From Fibrobacter sp. UBA1765 (lineage in GTDB: Bacteria; Fibrobacterota; Fibrobacteria; Fibrobacterales; Fibrobacteraceae), in assembly GCA_002314675.1 (NCBI GenBank), contig DCGZ01000030.1:1-9888 (forward strand): 9,888 nt of DNA, written 5' to 3'. Under the pieces are notes generated by a model. It had not been told where the DNA came from. It did not search any database and saw only the letters and a program-made list of their open reading frames with translations. This document shows positions 6,931 to 9,888 of the stretch, piece after piece (the stretch's first letter is position 1; every line of letters begins with the position of its first letter). Made by a program: the position numbers and the translations under genes.

Positions 6931-6959
6931 AAAACACCTGAATTTTCATCAGGTGTTTT
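6931..6959 (-). terminator. Intrinsic terminator downstream of lipoprotein copy B
   Basis: AAAACACCTGA (6931-6941) and TCAGGTGTTTT (6949-6959) form a perfect 11-bp stem with a 7-nt loop. In the minus direction the stem is followed by TTTTTTGTTTT, a good U-tract, so it probably ends the transcript of lipoprotein copy B, whose last codon lies 33 nt upstream. Confidence 0.8.
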
Positions 6960-7200
6960 GGAGACTCGTCTATATTTGCAAATGTCAATAACTACAAATC
7001 ATCGGGGCAGGTGCCTCCACCAGCTCCGCCAGATAAAATGCAGAGCCACCAAACGATACTGTGATTTTCCGGTGCCTTATCCGGGTCTGTCATGTTAACC
7101 AGGTTTATTGCTATCCCATTATGGCATTCTTCTGTCATCAAAGCTTTAAAGGCATCAAAAGTCATTGTCTTTGGTTTATTGCTGATTTCAACACGATGAT

Positions 7201-7269
7201 CACAGGTCACTTCCTGTTCATCAGTCTTATTTGCCTTGGCTTCTTCACAGACTTTTTCTACGTCTTCGT
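7201..7269. repeat. 69-nt perfect repeat shared with lipoprotein copy A
   Basis: This is the second copy of the tract at 4739-4807, identical over all 69 positions. It lies inside the interrupted gene, so the shared patch was either copied before the nonsense change or passed between the genes by conversion. Confidence 0.85.
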
Positions 7270-7435
7270 TCAATTTTGGGTATACGTAACTGACCACTTC
7301 CATGGCGCTGTCAGGGCCCTCGTACGAGTATTTAAGCCCAGTGGTAGAATCACTAGCAGAAAAGCAGGCAAAGTCTCCGACACTTTCGTGCGCCCAGTCG
7401 CTGCTGCTAGATTCTGCGGCAACGCTGCTGGAAGA

Positions 7436-7438
7436 TTA
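7436..7438 (-). other. Premature TAA stop in lipoprotein copy B
   Basis: The minus-strand codon context is GTC GCT TAA TCT TCC AGC AGC. Paralogous linker units read GCA/GCT GAA TCT followed by serine codons. The frame before and after the stop is the same, so this is a substitution and not a frameshift. Confidence 0.85.
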
Positions 7439-7549
7439 AGCGACACTGCTGCTAGATTCTGCGGAGTCATTAGCGGAGCTGCTGTCGTCGCCACAGGCAA
7501 TAAACACTGCAGCGGTGCAGGCAAATGCAGGAATTAGAAGTTTATTCAT

Positions 7550-7693
7550 ACCATACTCCATAAAAATAAAGTTTTTGAGCCTGAAAATATAAAAGGAGGT
7601 TGATTCACCGAGTTTAGTTTTTACCGATCCTTTTATATAAGGCAAATATAGATATATTTTTACTATTCATTTGGAGAAACAAAGGAGAAGAAA
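7550..7693. promoter_or_regulatory. Divergent upstream region of lipoprotein copy B and the DUF819 gene
   Basis: These 144 A/T-rich nt separate two divergent genes. The leftmost part, to about 7576, is the lipoprotein leader conserved in all three copies (AAAATAAAGTTTT). To its right the sequence is unrelated to the other modules. An inverted repeat AAAAGGA (7591-7597) and TCCTTTT (7628-7634) could form a long-loop hairpin in the DUF819 leader. TATATAA (7634-7640) and nearby A/T boxes are possible -10 elements for the plus strand, without a clear -35. Confidence 0.35.
7681..7687 (+). promoter_or_regulatory. Strong ribosome binding site of the DUF819 gene
   Basis: AAAGGAG ends 6 nt before the ATG at 7694, a near-perfect Shine-Dalgarno. 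It contrasts with the BamD-like, beta-barrel, LptF/G-like and AAA/nuclease genes, which have none that I can see, and it fixes the start codon. Confidence 0.8.
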
Positions 7694-8944
7694 ATGTTTG
7701 CTGATTTTTGGATGAATTGTATTGGACGAGAAAGTTTGATTGCTGCAGATGACACTTGGGGACTTTTGGCAGTGTTATGTGTTGGCGTATTTATTTCAAT
7801 TTGGTCGGAGCAGAAGTATCGATGGGCCTCAAAAATATCTGGAGCGATTGTTGCGCTGCTGATTGCAATGGTGCTTGCCAATCTAGGAATTATACCGACC
7901 AGTTGTGTACTTTATGACGACATTGTGTGGGGCGTTATTGTTCCAATGGCGATCCCCATGCTTCTCTTGCAGTGTAACCTGAAACGTATTTGGAAAGAGA
8001 CGGGGCGTATGCTTATTCTCTTTTTTATAGGTGCTGCCGGAACAACAGTAGGAGCTTTTCTTGCTTTTAATTTGTTAAAGGGTTTATACGTAAATGTAGA
8101 TGACTTGGCTAGAGTAGCATCTATTATGACTGGATCCTATATCGGTGGCGGTGTAAATTTTGCTGCAATGGCGTCTCAGTATGCAGCGGGAGCTGATGTA
8201 ACTGCTGCAGCAACTGTGGCAGATAACCTCTTGATGGCCGCTTATTTCTTCGTCTTGATTGCAATTTCTGGTTCTGCGTTCTTTAGAAAACGCTTTAAGC
8301 ATCCAATGATTCAGGAAGTGGAATCTGGAACGGGTGCGCAGGAAGCGAAAACACAGGCGGCGGCTTTTTGGTCCAGAAAAGAAATCTCGTTAAAGGATAT
8401 TGCCTTAAATGTTGCTTATGCGGTAAGTGTTGTATTGTTGTCTAGATTGATTGCAGGATTGTTTGATGGCTTTGAACCAAATGGTCTTTTTATGAATTTC
8501 GTAGTAAGATTCCTGGGAAGCCAGTATGTGTGGATTACTACGTTTTCTGTGCTGGTTGCAACTTTTGCCGATAAACAGGTAAAAGCGCTGAATGGATCTC
8601 AGGAGATTGGGACATATCTGATCTATTTGTTTTTCTTTGTAATAGGTGTTCCTGCCAATATTTATACGGTTATTACCAAGAGCCCATTATTGCTAGCTCT
8701 TACAACAATCATGGTAATTACGAATATGTTGTTCTGTTTTGTGGGTGCCAAATTGTTTAAATATAATTTGGAAGATGCGATTATTGCCTCAAACGCAAAT
8801 ATCGGAGGGCCTACTACTGCTGCTGGCATGGCGATTTCCCAAGGATGGACAGCCTTGGTTGGCCCAGCGATGCTGATTGGCACTATGGGCTATGTGATTG
8901 GTAACTATTTGGGAACGGTTGTCGCTATCGCCTTGGGACTATAA
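7694..8944 (+). CDS. DUF819 family integral membrane protein (putative transporter)
   Basis: This 416-residue protein is hydrophobic nearly throughout, with about ten or eleven membrane spans. Two Gly-rich motifs occur in equivalent places of the two halves: GSYIGGGVNF (147-156) and ASNANIGGPTTAAGMA (365-380). They are typical of the DUF819/YjcL family (PF05684) and suggest an internal inverted-repeat fold as in many secondary transporters. A charged cytoplasmic loop lies at about 197-235. The substrate is unknown; transport is inferred from the fold. Length is normal. Codon choice leans to A/T in third positions compared with the neighbouring LptF/G-like and nuclease genes, and it has a strong Shine-Dalgarno, so acquisition from another lineage is possible. 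It stands alone, divergent from the broken lipoprotein copy B. Confidence 0.85.
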   Translation: MFADFWMNCIGRESLIAADDTWGLLAVLCVGVFISIWSEQKYRWASKISGAIVALLIAMVLANLGIIPTSCVLYDDIVWGVIVPMAIPMLLLQCNLKRIWKETGRMLILFFIGAAGTTVGAFLAFNLLKGLYVNVDDLARVASIMTGSYIGGGVNFAAMASQYAAGADVTAAATVADNLLMAAYFFVLIAISGSAFFRKRFKHPMIQEVESGTGAQEAKTQAAAFWSRKEISLKDIALNVAYAVSVVLLSRLIAGLFDGFEPNGLFMNFVVRFLGSQYVWITTFSVLVATFADKQVKALNGSQEIGTYLIYLFFFVIGVPANIYTVITKSPLLLALTTIMVITNMLFCFVGAKLFKYNLEDAIIASNANIGGPTTAAGMAISQGWTALVGPAMLIGTMGYVIGNYLGTVVAIALGL

Positions 8945-9000
8945 TAGTATTCACCGTGAAATAAATTGGACAATGTGATAAAAGTTGCTATCATATAAAA

Positions 9001-9028
9001 CCCCGAAAGTCGTGTTCAACTTTCGGGG
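9001..9028 (-). terminator. Intrinsic terminator between DUF819 gene and lipoprotein copy C
   Basis: CCCCGAAAGT (9001-9010) and ACTTTCGGGG (9019-9028) form a perfect 10-bp stem around an 8-nt loop. Read on the minus strand the stem is followed by TTTTATATG, so it best fits the end of lipoprotein copy C. On the plus strand only CTCTCAT follows, a poor U-tract, although the strong stem may also stop the convergent DUF819 transcript. Confidence 0.8.
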
Positions 9029-9066
9029 CTCTCATAAGATTGATGATTTTTTTTCGAGCTAATAAG

Positions 9067-9645
9067 TTAATTTGATGTTTTTTTTAACAGGGACGAGACT
9101 CGGGGCAGTATGCAAGCGTTAGGATGTTTGTTACAAACAATTATGGCATTTTCAAAACGCCCCGGAAGGTCACTAAGGTTGCCATTTTCTGGAGCCTCGT
9201 CCGGGTTTGTCAACTCAACTGTGTTTATTGCCAACCCCCCATAGCATTCTTTTTCCATCAAAGCTTTAAAGGAATCGAAGTTCATTGTTTTGGGCGGATT
9301 GATTGTTGCTATTGCGGAATCACAGTTCACCTTCTGTTCATCAGGCTTTTCTGCCTGGAGTTCTTCACAGATTTTTTTTGCTTCTTCGTATCCTCTAGGG
9401 TATTCGTATTTGGTCACTTCCATGGCACTGTCTGGCCCTTCGAAAATATACCAAAGTATGGATGTAGTATCACTAGAAATGCAAAGATATTCACCGATAG
9501 GTTCGTGGGCCCAGTCGCTGCTGCTAGATTCAGCTACAACGCTACTGGAGGATTCTGCAGCTTCGCTGCTTGTGGAACTGCTATCGTCGCCGCAGGCGGT
9601 AAACATTACTGCGCATGCAAATGCGGGAATTAAAAGTTTTTTCAT
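9067..9645 (-). CDS. Ser-rich four-cysteine lipoprotein, copy C, with a probable 3' frameshift
   Basis: This 192-residue lipoprotein is paralogous to copies A and B. The signal peptide ends MFTAC (lipid cysteine 18), then GDDSSS and two AESSSS units (to about 43), then DWAHE. The domain keeps the four cysteines (55, 93, 108, 134), EGPDSAMEV (69-77), PKTMNFDSFK (118-127) and NPDEAPEN (147-154). The last residues, ILPRVSSLLKKTSN, resemble neither relative. A different minus-strand frame over 9110-9084 reads YCPESRPC then TAA, matching GCP and TCP near the ends of copies A and B. Its stop is followed by AAAACATCAAA-like sequence, as is copy A's. A one-base indel around 9111 would explain this. 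GGAG lies 6 nt before the chosen ATG. The upstream partial nuclease gene ends 27 nt before it. Confidence 0.8.
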   Translation of the reverse strand: MKKLLIPAFACAVMFTACGDDSSSTSSEAAESSSSVVAESSSSDWAHEPIGEYLCISSDTTSILWYIFEGPDSAMEVTKYEYPRGYEEAKKICEELQAEKPDEQKVNCDSAIATINPPKTMNFDSFKALMEKECYGGLAINTVELTNPDEAPENGNLSDLPGRFENAIIVCNKHPNACILPRVSSLLKKTSN

Positions 9646-9654
9646 ACCATACTC

Positions 9655-9693
9655 CATTAAAATAAAGTTTTCTTACACAATCTTCCATTCGCC
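9655..9693. repeat. 39-nt conserved nuclease/lipoprotein junction (copy C)
   Basis: Identical to 5106-5144. It spans the lipoprotein leader and the final codons and stop of the partial nuclease gene, confirming that modules A and C have the same layout. Confidence 0.8.
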
Positions 9694-9888
9694 CAAAGTG
9701 CGTTTTTCGGCATCAAAGGCGACGCCGATCTTGAACAACTTTTTCGGAGAGCCGCCTACTGCCTTGGTCACGGTGTAAGGCACCAGGTAGCCCTTGTCGT
9801 CAATTTGCTTGAGGGCGTCTTCGGCGGTGCCGTTCGCGTCGAGCTTGAACTCGAAAACATAAACAGCGTCGGCAGTTTCTACGACGGC
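9673..9888 (-). CDS. AAA-ATPase-like / PD-(D/E)XK nuclease protein, C-terminal part (cut by window edge)
   Basis: Only the last 71 codons and the stop are inside the window; the gene begins beyond 9888. The peptide runs from AVVETADAVYVFEFKLD to GEWKIV and matches residues 457-527 of the complete protein at 6707-5124 in 66 of 71 positions. The differences are Arg/Lys in ALxQ, a three-residue change before GSPKK, and Ile/Leu near the end. The nuclease ExK pair (in FEFK) and the QIDDKGY motif are present; the preceding Asp of the active site would lie just outside. It is followed after 27 nt by lipoprotein copy C, the same order as in module A. Confidence 0.88.
   Translation of the reverse strand, partial: AVVETADAVYVFEFKLDANGTAEDALKQIDDKGYLVPYTVTKAVGGSPKKLFKIGVAFDAEKRTLGEWKIV

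Larger units (their letters stand above)
6708..6991. other. 284-nt intergenic stretch with two hairpins, no gene
   Basis: Between the AAA/nuclease start and the end of lipoprotein copy B I find no convincing coding sequence. The stretch is A/T-rich and holds hairpins at 6847-6878 and 6931-6959. Two terminators in series are more than the single minus-strand gene to the right should need, which suggests that something has been lost or rearranged here. Confidence 0.5.
6992..7549 (-). pseudogene. Ser-rich four-cysteine lipoprotein, copy B, interrupted by an in-frame TAA
   Basis: Copy B has the same build as copies A and C. The signal peptide is MNKLLIPAFACTAAVFIAC (lipid cysteine 19), followed by GDDSSS and AESSSS units. 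Codon 38, in the second linker unit, is TAA (7438-7436) where the paralogues have GAA; a single G-to-T change is the simplest explanation. Beyond it the same frame stays open for about 147 codons and encodes the full domain: DWAHE, EGPDSAMEV, cysteines in the four conserved places, PKTMTFDAFK, DPDKAPEN, and a short end TCPDDL. A GGAG ribosome binding site lies 6 nt before the ATG. As it stands only a 37-residue peptide would be made. There is no AAA/nuclease gene upstream: homology to the shared junction stops at about 7576. Its downstream part could restart only at Met 7303, without a signal peptide. Confidence 0.85.

Noticed and set aside
6803..6988. Small minus-strand open frame of 61 codons
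   Set aside because: It crosses both terminator hairpins, has no ribosome binding site and reads as low-complexity intergenic sequence.
7436..7438. Recoding of the internal stop in lipoprotein copy B as selenocysteine or pyrrolysine
   Set aside because: The codon is TAA, not TGA or TAG, and paralogues have Glu there.
7590..7610. AAAAGGAGGTTGATTCACC resembles the complement of a 16S rRNA 3' end
   Set aside because: The match is short and imperfect and no further rRNA sequence flanks it; it is better read as chance similarity around a Shine-Dalgarno-like run.
7603..8960. ATTCACCG on both sides of the DUF819 gene as insertion-site direct repeats
   Set aside because: Eight bases are too few, the copies do not lie at clear element ends, and no transposase or integrase is present.

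Overview
The window looks like chromosome from a Fibrobacter-type bacterium (Fibrobacteres, FCB superphylum). The main clue is a set of short lipoproteins that start MKKLLIPAFAC..TACGDDSSS and continue into AESSSS linkers, a style I associate with Fibrobacter. BamD-like and LptF/LptG-like genes show a Gram-negative envelope. The assignment rests on recognition, not on a search.

Left part (1-4331): envelope and housekeeping genes. A palindromic intergenic repeat (4-76) is followed by a minus-strand run, in transcription order: a BamD-like TPR lipoprotein (2846-1986), a secreted probable outer-membrane beta-barrel protein (1935-970) and a Cof-type HAD phosphatase (966-130). The last two are 3 nt apart. 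An LptF/LptG-type permease (2931-4331) is divergent from the BamD-like gene, so beta-barrel assembly and lipopolysaccharide export genes share an 84-nt intergenic region. A symmetric hairpin (4361-4390) closes the permease gene and the convergent lipoprotein gene.

Right part (4332-9888): an accessory region made of repeated modules. The module is a gene for an AAA-ATPase-like/PD-(D/E)XK nuclease protein followed about 27 nt later by a gene for a Ser-rich, four-cysteine lipoprotein. Module A is complete (6707-4419). Module C (>9888-9067) runs off the right edge. Between them, lipoprotein copy B (7549-6992) has no nuclease partner and carries an in-frame TAA. Copy C appears frameshifted near its 3' end: another frame restores a C-terminal Cys-Pro motif and a stop at the ancestral position. 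Copies A and B share a 69-nt perfect tract, and A and C share a 39-nt perfect tract across the nuclease/lipoprotein junction. A divergent gene for a DUF819-family membrane protein (7694-8944), with A/T-richer codon choice, lies where copy B's nuclease partner would be expected.

No rRNA, tRNA, CRISPR array, transposase or integrase was seen. The most interesting item is the multiplying and decaying nuclease-plus-lipoprotein module, whose function is unknown to me.
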